64,000 nt of DNA, from positions 22,086,733 to 22,150,732 of the forward strand of contig CM036764.1 of NCBI GenBank assembly GCA_020796225.1, given 5' to 3'. The translations under genes were made by a program, and so were the position numbers. Below are positions 51,435 through 62,536 of the stretch, piece by piece. Position 1 is the first letter of the stretch. Each line of letters starts with the position of its first letter. The stretch comes from Arion vulgaris (Eukaryota > Mollusca > Gastropoda > Stylommatophora > Arionidae). The notes under the pieces are model-generated. The model was not told where the DNA came from, ran no database searches, and saw only the letters and a list, made by a program, of their open reading frames with translations.

Positions 51435-51639
51435 TTTTTTCCGATCCAGAAGCACTTGAGCTTTTCAGCTCTTCGGCTCGGTGCCATGGACATCGTAACC
51501 CTTCGGTTCGGTGCCACGAACACCGTAAATCTGGGAATATGTGGCTTTTTCTGCCATCCCACGGAATTGAACCCGCACACACAGAGGGATAGTCACCCGT
51601 AGTCAACGCGCTACGAACACGCTGGGCAGACGGGCTGGG
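51435..51639 (-). repeat. SINE family 1, full length
   Basis: Same structure as 47067-47271, flanked by ATTAGGAAT (51426-51434 and 51640-51648). Confidence 0.88.
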
Positions 51640-51680
51640 ATTAGGAATAATGATCGGAGGTCAGAAGCTTCTTGATTGCC

Positions 51681-51809
51681 AACAATTTCAGACAGAGCAC
51701 ACATCCAGCAATTTCAGACAAAGCACACATCCAACAATTTCAGACAAAGCACACATCCAACAATTTCAGACAAAGCACACATCCAACAATTTCAGACAAA
51801 GCACACATT
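51681..51809. repeat. 26-bp tandem repeat, five units
   Basis: The unit is CAATTTCAGACAAAGCACAC plus ATCCAA. Confidence 0.9.
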
Positions 51810-52219
51810 TATAACACACTAGATTTATCTCACATTTGTTGAAATGAAAAATGAACCATCCCTCCATTCCCAACTTCCCTATTCCCTTTAACTGATTAAA
51901 AGATAATAATAGTAAAACTGCAGTCACCTTAAGCTTTGAGAAGATAAACAAGGGTAAACAACATGCCACGTCTACACTCATGTTGATATAGAGAATGGGG
52001 CATAAGGTGTAGACAATGAGATGACAGAGGTCAGTGTTAGCGAACCAGGACTGACCAAGACTTTAATCCCCCTCTCAGTGCTGATCCTAGTAACAAGCTG
52101 CGTCAAGAGATCTGTCTGGTCAACATTTGAAGAAGTCACAATCTTGCTGTAATCTGCAAAAAAATATTCTTTTCAGGGTGAGCGAAGAGAACAAACGAAA
52201 GTATTGTAGAAAAAAAGGT

Positions 52220-52942
52220 TTTGCTTTTCAGTGGGTTGTGAGAGGTTGGTACTAGATATTGTCTTTCAATGGGTTGTGAGAGGTTGGTACTAGATATTGT
52301 CTTTCAGTGGGTTGTGAGAGGTTGGTACAAGGTATTCTCTATCAGTGGGTTGTGAGAAGTTGGTACAAGGTATTTTCTTTCAGTGGGTTGTGAGAGGTTG
52401 GTGCAAGGTATTTTCTTTCAGTGGGTTGTGAGAGGTTGGTACAAGGTATTTTCTTTCAGTGGGTTGTGAGAGGTTGGTGCAAGGTATTTTCTTTCAGTGG
52501 GTTATGAGAGGTTGGTACAAGGTATTTTCTTTCAGTGGGTTGTGAGAGGTTGGTGCAAGGTATTTTCTTTCAGTGGGTTGTGAGAGGTTGGTGCAAGGTA
52601 TTTTCTTTCAGTGGGTTGTGAGAGGTTGGTACAAGGTATTTTCTTTCAGTGGGTTGTGAGAGGTTGGTTCAAGGTATTTTCTTTCAGTGGGTTGTGAGAG
52701 GTTGGTACAAGGTATTTTCTTTCAGTGGGTTGTGAGAGTTTGGTTCAAGGTATTTTCTTTCAGTGGGTTGTGAGAGGTTGGTACAAGGTATTTTCTTTCA
52801 GTGGGTTGTGAGAGGTTGGTACAAGGTATTTTCTTTCAGTGGGTTGTGAGAGGTTGGTGCAAGGTATTTTCTTTCAGTGGGTTGTGAGAGGTTGGTACAA
52901 GGTATTTTCTTTCAGTGGGTTGTGAGAGTTTGGTAAACGGTA
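52220..52942. repeat. 38-bp minisatellite, about 19 units, carrying splice-like signals
   Basis: The unit is TTTTCTTTCAG, TGGGTTGTGAGAGG, TTGGTACAAG, GTA. Units are nearly identical, varying mainly at TACAAG/TGCAAG. See the findings for the acceptor and donor likeness. Confidence 0.95.
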
Positions 52943-53535
52943 GTGTCATCAATATACTTCTACATTGCATTCTCAGACTGAGGTAGTATAACAGAGTGGA
53001 AAACATAGTCCTGTGTATGCGAAGCCATAATGACCAAGGTCATGAGGAATAAATGGCGGTGTTTCGGACATATCCTTGCGAAAGTTGAGTGTCACGAGAC
53101 AATCCTTTAAGGGAACCCTCAATGGCAACGGAAACTGTGATATCCTAAACAGACCTAGAGACGAAATCTTCATTTGGAACTAAAGGATGCTAAACTATCC
53201 TGAAAATCATAAAGAAAACGGCAAGAGACAGGAAAAGTGGAGGTCAACTTTTGAGACACTATATTCCACGAGAGGCGGAGAAAAATAGGTAGGTAGTAAA
53301 TATACAGGGTGTTCAAGATAAAGCAGCCTGTGAATGGAGCTAATCTGGCATATATGTATGAAAATGAGAAGGTTCAGTTATGACGTAGTATAGGTCAATG
53401 TTGTGTGACGGTATGTAATTGTAGTGCGGGAAAAGGCGATGAACAAATGTGACGTAGGACGAGCTAGTCAGAACCGGTTTAAATAGTAAATAAACACCAC
53501 TCACTGTGTAACTGGCAACTTTCGATTTGTCAATG

Positions 53536-54696
53536 TTAGTTAGTTAGTTTGTTCCTTTCGTGCCAAAGGCGGCACATAGGGCAGAGGTTTTAGATCTCCA
53601 TGTGATACGGTTCTTTGCTAGCAGTTGCAGATCTTGTATGGTTTTACATCCCAATAGTTTACTTTCTTGTTGGATGGTTCTTCGAAGAGTGGTCTTTGGT
53701 CTTCCACGTTTTCTTTTCCCAACTGGTGACCACATAAGGACTTGTCGATTTAGTCTCTTTTCGTCTGATCTAAGCACATGACCTAAATATTTCCACCTTC
53801 GTTTCCTTATAATATTTGATACGGGTTGTTGGTGTGTTCTATCTCTCACTGTGTTGTTAGAAACGAAATCACTCCATTTGACTTTTAATAATTTTCGTAG
53901 ACATTTATTCTCAAAGCTGTCCAGTTTCTTATCAATTTTCTTTGTTGATTTCCAACTTTCACAACCGTAGGTCAGTACAGGAATCACACATGACCTAAAT
54001 AATTTAACTTTTGTGCATATACTAAAGTCTTGAGATTGCCAGATATTCGTTAATTTAGTGAAGGCACTAGCTGCTATAACAATACGAGAGTTTATTTCTT
54101 TCATCGTGTCTCCGTTGTTTGACACTTTACTACCCAAATATGTAAAATGTTCAACTTTCTCCAGTGTTTGGCCATTTATTACGATGTTGTCTGTCGAGTT
54201 TGTGAGGTCCATAATTTTGGTCTTGGCAGAATTGATCTGGAGACCAACCTGTTCTGCAAGTGTGCAAAGATTGCTCGTTAGTTTGTGGGTTGCTTGTGTA
54301 GTTGAATTCAATATGGCCACGTCATCGGCAAAGTCAAGATCAAATAGTCTGCTGTTATTAAGCCATTTGATGCCTAGTTGATCATCTTGGGTGCATTTGC
54401 GCATGATCCAGTCTATAGCTATCCCAAAAGCATAGGTGACATAACGCAGCCCTGCTTCACAACCGAATTGACTGTGAACCAGTCTGAGTTTCCTGCATCT
54501 GTTCTTACACAGCAGGATGCTTCAGAATAGAAGGCTTTTATAATATTGATGTACTTTTCCTGGAAGCCATAGGTCTTAAGAATCTCCCAGAGAGTAGAAC
54601 GATGAAGACTATCAAACGCTTTCTGAAAGTCTATAAAATTTATCACTAGTGGTGACTGGAATTCAATTGATTCTTCTATAATGGATCTCAGTCATG
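53536..54696 (-). mobile_element. Non-LTR retroelement, reverse transcriptase to 3' end, inverted
   Basis: Flanked by a perfect 12-bp duplication GATTTGTCAATG (53524-53535 and 54697-54708). On the - strand: Ile-Asn-Phe-Ile-Asp-Phe-Gln-Lys-Ala-Phe-Asp, Val-Val-Lys-Gln-Gly-Cys-Val-Met-Ser-Pro, then after one frameshift near 54410 an open frame of 286 codons with Leu-Asp-Phe-Ala-Asp-Asp (catalytic), Phe-Thr-Tyr-Leu-Gly-Ser, Leu-Thr-Tyr-Gly-Cys-Glu-Ser-Trp and Lys-Arg-Gly-Arg-Pro-Lys-Thr-Thr-Leu. The endonuclease is missing. The tail is (CTAA)n. It is the best-preserved reverse transcriptase in the window. Confidence 0.94.
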
Positions 54697-54754
54697 GATT
54701 TGTCAATGGGGCTGCATTTATATTGAACACCCTGTACTTTTCAAAGCAAACATT

Positions 54755-54945
54755 GAAGAGAGAGGCAACGAGTTGAAGAAGAAGACGCCTAGTGAACCCT
54801 GATACAAGCTTTGCTGAGAAAGTCGACAAATATCGGACCCACATCCACGGAAGAAATTGAGCGAGTTGCCCAGCTCAAAGCGGTATGAAGAATTTGCTTG
54901 CAGCACTATGTAACGCATAATGATACGAGAGGAAATATATATAAA
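54755..54945 (+). mobile_element. Retroelement 3' fragment, relative of 18588-21718
   Basis: The order GAAGAAATTGAGCGAGTTGC, GCCCAG, AAAGCGGTATG, GCACTATGTAACGC, GATACGAGAGGAA follows the 3' end of the intron 6 element near 21624-21710. Frames are broken. Confidence 0.6.
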
Positions 54946-55290
54946 TATGTTTCTAGCGCAACAACCGTTTACGTTAATGAAAGTCCACCCCTCTTTGATC
55001 TACTGCAGAACCAGCCGAGTTAGCGACTAATGCAACATTGCGTTAGGTTTATCATTGATATCTAAGATATACGTTTGTATATCTTGTCGTGATATAGACA
55101 CAGACTTGCTATACTGTTGAACTGAATAGATGAGAAACAAACATGATAACAAGTAAAACTACAGTAGTTAACTGTAGGTGGAATACGCCTACATTTAATG
55201 AAGTGATTCTCAAACTTGGATGGGCGTACGTCTCACAGGGAGATAATTTGAATAATTGGGTAGTGACATTAGATCTAGATTATTCTAGAT

Positions 55291-55736
55291 CATAGATTTC
55301 AAACTTTTTCGGCCCACTGCCCACTTCGCACAACATAAACTTTGTAACGCCCCCTCCACATTATAACAGTTTGTTTAACGCCACCTCCCACATATATGCA
55401 TGCTCTATTTTCTCTTTGATATAGAAAATTGATATATATTTCTGTCATACATGGTCAATTTTCAAATGATTACATGCATGAAATAGAAAATTGTTTAAAA
55501 AAATGGATCGTTTAAGATGGGCATAAGATGAATTAAAATGTAGAATTAAAATTTTAAATGATTATTCAATCGCAAAACCTCGAAAATAATTTATTTTAAA
55601 ATATTTATTATTAGTTTCTTCTTTAAGGAGCCGCCGACCCTAATCACCTGAACACCTCCCAAATTCTTCTGAACCACTATCGCCCCCTAGAACGCTTCAG
55701 CGCTCACTGGGGCTTACCGCCCACTTTGGGAATCTG
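55291..55736. mobile_element. hAT-type MITE, 446 bp
   Basis: The ends are inverted (CATAGATTTCAAACTTTTTC at the left, against CAGATTCCCAAAGTGGGCGG read inward from the right) and resemble hAT ends. A perfect 8-bp duplication TTCTAGAT flanks it (55283-55290 and 55737-55744). Internal sub-terminal blocks are CCCCCT-rich. No transposase is present. Confidence 0.85.
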
Positions 55737-55894
55737 TTCTAGATAATGATATCACTGATATAGCAACAAAGTGAAATGTGTGTATTCTAGCCTGAATATG
55801 ATATACTAAGGCACCATCTGATCCCTCTAGTGGATGCTGAAGCCACTGTGACAGGTCTAGTAAGCCGACAGTGGTATAATATAATCTATGTTCA

Positions 55895-56265
55895 TATAAT
55901 TATGAAGAGATTGGTGTCTAAGCAGAATGCTAGGAGTATCAAAGAAGAGACCCGTTTAAAATGAAAACATCATGAAAAAAGGGCGCATACCATCATACTG
56001 AACTTCATCAAGAAACAACACATTAAATTTGATTAAATGGTTCGGCCACACAAGCAGATTAACAGCAGACAATGCGCCTCAAAGTGCAGTGCTACTCCGA
56101 TACAGTTTATACAAAGCAAAAAACCGTCCACGCGAAAGGTGGACTCATAAATAACAGAGGCAGTAAGAAACACTACTTATGAAGCGAACAAAAAAGCCCG
56201 TTCTGGAAATCTCTTCTTATCCTGACTCTGTGACACAAAACAGGATTATAGAAACCGAAAACGAT
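55895..56265 (+). mobile_element. Non-LTR retroelement 3' end, degraded
   Basis: Same family as 13085-13465 and 23468-23949 (CTAAGCAGAATGCTAGGAGT, AATGGTTCGGCCACACAAGC, CTTATCCTGACTCTGTGA). Frames are broken. Confidence 0.7.
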
Positions 56266-56519
56266 AGTAACTACAAAAAAAGTCACCATTGTAGACGACA
56301 AATTATCAAAATATGTATTCCTAAATTTCCGATGAAATGAAACTATGACAACAGTAGTACAACAGGCAACATAAATACTTTTTATCTCACGTTAAAGCTC
56401 GTTAGATCATGCCAAATCACTGCGCATAGTCTCAAAGTCTGAGAGTAAACAGGTCTCAGTTGAACTTTTAGCAGTTTGTGTTGTAAAAATAACTATACAC
56501 GATTGTTCAGTTTGTGTAC

Positions 56520-58735
56520 GTTTTGTTATTGTTTTGTTATGATAGAACCGTTTTTACTTATCATTTGTATATACTGTTAGCGTGGCCAACGTTACTAGTA
56601 GTTACGTTGGCCACGCTGTTAGTTGTCTGGCTACAAATAGAACTATATCTTCAGGAAGGCCACAACCAACTACTCAACATCCTATTCTACAAAAATATTC
56701 CTTCTGATGCCACACTATCCAACAATAGTAAGGTCCGTACAGTCATCAAGAACCTCATTGCCTCCAAAGACCTTCCTACCGGCGCATCATCACTATGTGT
56801 CATCGACAGTTGCTTGGGCAAACCCGCATTCTATATGCTCCCCAAAATCCATAAACTTCACAATCCTGGTAGGCCTATTGTTTCTGCTTGCTCTTGTCCT
56901 ACGGAACATATCTCCGAATTCCTTGACAGTATCTTCAACCCTATAGTCACCACACTACCTTCATTCTTGAAAGATACTAACCACACTTTGTCTGTTTTTC
57001 TTCTATTAAGTTGTTGCCTCTTCCTCCTTGATGTCTGCTCACTGTATACCTCTATACCTCATTCTGACGGACTTCAAGCTCTCCAGTTTTTCTCGACAGG
57101 AGAACTAACCCTCTTGTCTCCACCTCCACTCTCCTTCGTCTTGCAGAACTAGTTCTCACTCTCAACTCCTTTCAGTTCAATGACCAGTTCTTCGAACAGA
57201 TTAGTGGGGTCGCCATGGGTACTAAAATGGGACCCAGCTATGCTTGTCTATTCATGGGTCATCTTGAACACTTAGTATGGAACACCTATGATGGCCTTCT
57301 TCCGTCCGTGTATCATAGATACATCGATGATTGTATTGGAGTTACCGATATGTCTGAAGCCGATTTGTCACGCTTCATTACCTTCATCAATGCCTTCAAT
57401 CCTGCTATTCGGTTCACCTCTCACATCTCTACCTCCTGTGTCAATTTTCTTGACATCACTATCACCATCAGCCTATCCACTATCACTACATCAGTATACT
57501 ACAAGCCTACTGATACACATAGCTTTCTTCTGTATACCTCTTCCCATCCCCAGGCTTGTCGTGACTCTTTACCTTTCTCTCAACTCTTACGCCTTCGTCG
57601 CCTCTGCAGTGAGGACGACGATTTTCTTGATAGAGCTCATGAGATGCTTGATTTCTTCCGCCAGCGCCTATACCCGGAGAATGTGCTTACATCTGCCATG
57701 CATCGGGTTCAGCTAATTGCTCGCCAGGATGCCCTCTCTCACCTACTTAGAACCCCCAAGTCTGACAGGGTTAAACTTATCTTAACTTTCCACCCTCATA
57801 GTTCCCTGGTAGAAAAGGTCTTATTCCATCATCTCCTATTCTTCAGTCTGATCCTGAGACACGTTCAGTCTTCCAACACTATCCTTTGGTGGCGTACAGA
57901 CGGGACAGAAGCCTCAAGGATTTGTTGGTACAAAGTCGCCTCAAGCCTAACATCCAGAGTCACTTTGGCACCATCCAATGTGGCCGTCGGCGCTGTAATA
58001 CATGTGCTTATGTAATACAGACCCGTACTGTCTCTTTTCAAAAGCTACCTATACCATTCAAGACAGTTTCACGTGTGAGTCCCGCAATATCATCTATGCT
58101 ATCACCTGCAAACGATGCCATAAGGCCTATATTGGTGAAACCGGTAAGAGGCTCAGTGACCGATTCGCCCAACACTTACGCGATATTCGCCAATGCTCTG
58201 TGACTCCTGTGGCCACTCATTTCAATGATACTGGCCATTCAGGAGTTGACGATGTCAGGTCACAGCCATCCGATCATGTTCCTCCGATGATCGCAGTCGA
58301 TTCGCCCTGGAGAACCGTTTTATTTCATTCTATGGCACTTTGCGACCTCTTGGACTCAACGCATTACATTCCTATGCTTCTTAGTACTGTCTTATCTCGT
58401 GCCTTGTTATCTATATGTGTGTTTGCTCCATATATGTGTCATTTATCCACTATATGGTTTATTGTTCCTCTCCTTTTCCACTTTCGGTTTTTGTGTTGCA
58501 CTCATTTCGTTGTTCGTTTTTATTCCCATTTTTTCATCAGATAGGTTTATGTTTCCACATGTAATCGTCCATTTGTAGTGTTCCTCGAAATTCGTCATTC
58601 TTGTTGTATTGTTTGCTTGATAAAGGCCTTTTGGTCGAAACGTTGCTGTTTATCGTCACTGTTTATGTATTTTGTAAAACTGTAGTACTTTGTTTTTACG
58701 TGTTTACCTATTTGTCTGGTTACACAAACGTTGTG
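56520..58735 (+). mobile_element. Penelope-like retroelement with reverse transcriptase and GIY-YIG endonuclease
   Basis: The best-preserved mobile element here. An open region from about 56640 encodes the N-terminal reverse transcriptase (Lys-Pro-Ala-Phe-Tyr-Met-Leu-Pro-Lys-Ile-His-Lys, Arg-Pro-Ile-Val-Ser, Leu-Leu-Asp-Val-Cys-Ser-Leu-Tyr-Thr). After a shift near 57150 the next frame gives Gly-Val-Ala-Met-Gly-Thr-Lys-Met-Gly-Pro, the catalytic Tyr-Ile-Asp-Asp (57320-57331), and Asn-Phe-Leu-Asp. Two later shifts (near 57880 and 58010) lead to a GIY-YIG nuclease (Ile-Ile-Tyr-Ala-Ile, Cys-Xaa-Xaa-Cys, Tyr-Ile-Gly-Glu-Thr, Arg-Phe-Ala-Gln-His). Penelope-like elements couple these two domains. 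The frameshifts suggest an inactive copy or sequencing errors. The 3' end holds the motif at 58617-58650 and an arm related to the remnants at 5361, 7606 and 12925. Confidence 0.93.
58610..58655 (+). ncRNA. Hammerhead-like motif at the Penelope 3' end
   Basis: TTGATAA, one extra A, a GGCC-TTTT-GGTC hairpin, GAAA, then a short hairpin ACG-TTGC-TGT and T. This follows the order core, stem II, GAAA, stem III, cleavage site of a minimal hammerhead. Hammerhead motifs are known from Penelope-like elements. Stem I is not evident, and the core differs from CUGAUGA at two positions that pair with each other. Confidence 0.5.
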
Positions 58736-58869
58736 TTAGTATCAATTTAAACAAAATGCATACTTTACCGGACTGTATATAAAAAAATAACACAAACAGC
58801 CGTGGAGACAAAAAACCAACAATAAACACCCACAAGATTCATTGCGAATCTGGTCTTCTTCATTTCTGC

Positions 58870-59115
58870 GTTGCACCTGAGTGGTTACCGGGGCCCAAAT
58901 TTATGGTGTAAAGAATATAACCACTGTTATTTGCCACGCATGTCGTAAGAGGCGACTAAGGAGATTGGGCGTGGGGCTAGCTACCCACACCGTAAAAAAC
59001 ACTAGATGGTTACAGAACTCACAGCGAACCGAGTAAACGCTGGCTGAAACCGGCACATTGCCGAAGGATAAGCACCAGGGCTCCAAATGGTCCTGAAGAT
59101 GTGACATAAAACACA
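58870..59115 (+). repeat. Retroelement leader or SINE-like repeat
   Basis: Contains CATGTCGTAAGAGGCGACTA (58938), shared with 44180-44450, and CCGAAGGATAAGCACCAGGG, related to the block near 36860-36880. The identity of the parent element is unknown. Confidence 0.4.
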
Positions 59116-59269
59116 CAAATGCTAAGGCTGCATGAATCAGATTTCCACATGAATAGAATTTATGGGAAGATCTGGTACATCGGTCTGGACGGTAATCGCG
59201 AGAGAGAAATTTCTGCGTTGTAAACTAAGAACACAATTTAAACAAATAATTTTGCCTAATCATGGAAAA

Positions 59270-59449
59270 ATATACGTGGACGTCCATGCATACAACAGCC
59301 TTCCGTCGCAGAGCAGGACACTGCAGGCTCAACCATCACATGGACAGAATGAAACCTTCTCAAAATGCACAGTGTGCATTTTCAGACCAAAACACAGACT
59401 CCAGACCACATCCTGCAGCAGTGTCTATCATACAGCACCTTCACATTAG

Positions 59450-59492
<43 letters not shown>
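59270..59492 (+). mobile_element. 3' end of an RNase H-type non-LTR element with (TA)n tail
   Basis: Reads Gly-His-Cys-Arg-Leu-Asn-His-His-Met, then a Cys/His region and His-Pro-Ala-Ala, comparable to the region after RNase H at 32480-32620. It ends in (TA)n at 59453-59491. Confidence 0.65.
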
Positions 59493-59493
<1 letters not shown>

Positions 59494-59697
59494 CCTTTTC
59501 GTCTTTACAGAGAGTCATTTGGCAAGTGTTTCACTGTGACAACTTCTGAGTTTTCGCTTGTCTCTCTTGTCTTTCAGCTCATTCCTAAGTCTCTAAGTCT
59601 CTCTTTAAAAGATTCTGCACCTTTGTGCAATGTTGTTTTCCATATATCTCGATCATCAACCAGTTTTCTCCATTTGCTGGGACCGATAGAAACCGAT

Positions 59698-59766
59698 ATA
59701 TATATATGACGAATGTGAAGGTGCTGTATGATAGACACTGCTGCAGGATGTGGTCTGAGTCTGTGT

Positions 59767-59833
<67 letters not shown>

Positions 59834-59889
59834 TGACAATGTAAGGGTCTTATGATAGACACTGCTGCAGGATGTGGTCTGGATCTGTG

Positions 59890-59925
<36 letters not shown>
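59698..59925. repeat. (TA)n arrays with repeated element ends
   Basis: Two more copies of the block GACACTGCTGCAGGATGTGG lie here (59735 and 59855), inverted relative to the copy at about 59405. Each is next to a (TA)n run (59768-59831 and 59890-59922). Confidence 0.8.
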
Positions 59926-60565
59926 TGGACGTCTGTACCCAAGGGTAGGTCGATCCAGCCCAAAGCGTACCTGGTTAAAAACCCCACGGTGGGCAAATTT
60001 AAGCAAATTTTTTCCCGTTTGATTTTAAAAAAAAAAAATATACCTCACCTTCAGAAAGCAATGGAAAACACAACTTAAAGTGGTGCTAAAAAATCAACTA
60101 CTCGTTTACTGTGGTTAGGGCACGTTTTTTGGATATCCCACGTTTTTCATTTTCATATATATATTATTGTGTATTCGACATATTCAAAACTGTGCCCCGG
60201 GGCCTTATCTAACATACCTTCATTCTTGTGTTTTCAGTCAGCCCGGACACAAACATGTTAAAATACTATTCTATTTATCATATCGCAGTATGTAGTAGCA
60301 TTTTTACACTATCAGTTTGCGATACTTTTTTACTTGATTATTCAGGTTATCGTTAGGTAAAATTCTAAAAATAGGAATACAAAAATATATTATATTAAAA
60401 TGTTTGATATATAAACAAAAACGACTTACTCTGTAACTATGGGACATTTGTTATTGATGTGGTATCACAGCAAGTAGACGATATAAACTAAAAATTAAAA
60501 TTATTCTTTTCAAACAGTTTTGTTTGTCATAACACGTCAATTTTTTTTAATTTTGAATGTGAAAA
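59926..60565. other. Non-coding, AT-rich
   Basis: No gene is seen. A poly-A run at 60028-60039 may be a retroelement tail. Confidence 0.35.
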
Positions 60566-60569
60566 AAAA

Positions 60570-62212
60570 TGTTGGTAGGGGGATCGGCGGAGAGAGAGAC
60601 CTTATGGTATGGGATCGTGCGGGGAGAGAGAGAGACCTTATGGTAGGGGGATCGCGGGGGGAAGAGAGAGACATTATGATAGGGGGGATCGCGAGAAAGC
60701 CTTATGGTATGGGGATCGCGAGAGAGAGAGACCTTTGGTATGGGGGATCGCGAGAAGACCTTATGATATGGGGATCGGAGAAAAAAACATTTGATATGGG
60801 GTTTTGAGGAAGACCATGGTATGGGGATCAAAGGGAGAAGACCTTATTATGGGATCGAAAAGGGGTTTTAATGGTATGGGGATCGGGGGAAAAGAGAGCC
60901 CTTTGGTATGGGGATCGCGAGAGAGAAAAAACATTATGATATGGGGATCGCGAGAGAGAGAGGGGAATTATGGTATGGGGATCGGAGAAGATCCTTATGA
61001 TATGGGATCGCGAGAGAGAAATCCTTATGATATGGGGATCGCGAGAGAGAGAAAATCCCTTTATGGTATGGGGATCCGAGAGAGAGGGGGGCCTTATGGT
61101 TGGGACCCGGAGAGAGAGGGGCCTTTATGGTATGGGACCCGGGAGAGAGAAAGACCATGGTATGGGGACCCAGAAAGAAAAACCTTATGGTATGGGGATC
61201 GGAGAGAGAGACCTTTGGTAGGGAGACCCGGGAGAGAGAGAGAGAAAACCTTATGGTATGGGGATCGCGAAGAGAAAAAACCTTATGGTATGGGGATCGG
61301 AGAAGAGAAAACCTTTGGTATGGGGACCCAGAGAGAAGGAGCCCTTATGGTATGGAGATCGCGAGAGAGAGAAAAACCTTATGGTATGGGGACCCGGAGA
61401 GAGAAGAGAGCCCTTTTGGTATGGAATCTGAGAAAAATACCTTATGGTATGGAGATCGGGAGAGAGAGAGACATGGTATGGAGATCGGAGAGGGAATACC
61501 TTGGGTATGGGGATCGGAGAGAGAGAGAGGAATTATGATAGGGGGATCGAGAGAGATATACCATGGAAAGGGATCGGAGAGAAGAGACCTTATGGTAGGG
61601 GGATCGCGAGAAGAGGGGGGAATTTATGGTATGGGGATCGCGAGAGAGAGAGAGACCATGGTAGGGGGACCCAAAAAAAAGGAGAGACCTTATGGTAGGG
61701 GGATCGAGAGAGAGAGAGAGAAAAAACCTTAGGGTTTGGGGGATCAGAGAGAGAGATTAGGGTAGGGGGATCGCGGGGAGAGAGAGACCTTATGGTTGGG
61801 GATCATGAGAGAGAGATTTATGGTATGGGGATCGCGAGAGAGAGAGAGACCTTTGGTAGGGGGACCCAGGAGAGAGACCTTATGGTATGGGGATCGGAGA
61901 AGAGAGAGAGAAGACCATGGTAGGGGGATCGAGAGAGAGAAAAACCTTGGTATGGGGATCATGAAAAAAAACCTTATGGTATGGGGACCCGGGGAGAGAG
62001 AAAACCCTTTTGGTATGGGGATCGCCAGAGAGAAGACCTTTATGGATGGGGATCGGAGAAGAGAAGAAAAAACCTTTTGGAAAAGGGGACCCAGAAGAAG
62101 ACCTTATGGTATGGGGATCGCGAGAGAGAGAGAGACCTTATGGTATGGGGATCGCGCGAGAGAGAGAGACCTTATGGAAAGGGGGATCCGAGAAAAAAAC
62201 CTTATGGTATAA
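60570..62212. repeat. GA-rich satellite, about 32-bp unit, roughly 50 copies
   Basis: The unit is CTTATGGTATGGGGATCGCG followed by (AG)n and C. Unit length varies from about 25 to 35 bases by changes in the (AG)n, A and G runs. Long open frames on both strands (up to about 240 codons) are by-products of the repeat and encode only Gly/Arg/Glu-rich periodic sequence. Confidence 0.95.
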
Positions 62213-62239
62213 CCCTTCATTTTTCCACTTCAAAAATCT

Positions 62240-62310
62240 AGTGTGCTGGTGGTAGGAGGGTCAATTATTTTCCTCACTTATGGAACGTCAGTGTGGGATT
62301 GAATTATTTT
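62240..62310 (-). repeat. SINE fragment, relative of 33485-33625
   Basis: The + strand GGAACGTCAGTGTGGGATTG and the flanking GTGTGCTGGTGGTAGGAGGG match the 33485-33625 repeat. Truncated. Confidence 0.5.
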
Positions 62311-62444
62311 AAAACCTTTTGCATAATATAACTTTTGCTTTTTGTGTTGATTTTAAAATGAATTCGTCCATGGTCAATACCCAATACTGAAATGTGAGGT
62401 CACGTGGTGTATTTGGGGGTCTGTTTTCCCATAATTCGTACCTG

Positions 62445-62536
62445 AGTCCAAAGGGCCCTACGTTTATAGTTGGTTCTATTAAACAAACCTTTTTGTGAGC
62501 CGACCAACTATAAACTACGGGCCTTCGGGCTCAGGA
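62445..62536. repeat. Fold-back repeat
   Basis: GGGCCCTACGTTTATAGTTG is followed, after about 30 bases, by the near inverted ACCAACTATAAACTACGGGC. It would fold into a long hairpin and may be a small MITE. No target duplication was identified. Confidence 0.6.

Noticed and set aside
60804..61732. Long open reading frames of 200-240 codons
   Set aside because: They lie wholly in the GA-rich 32-bp satellite and appear in several frames on both strands. The products are periodic Gly/Arg/Glu-rich sequence with no domain.
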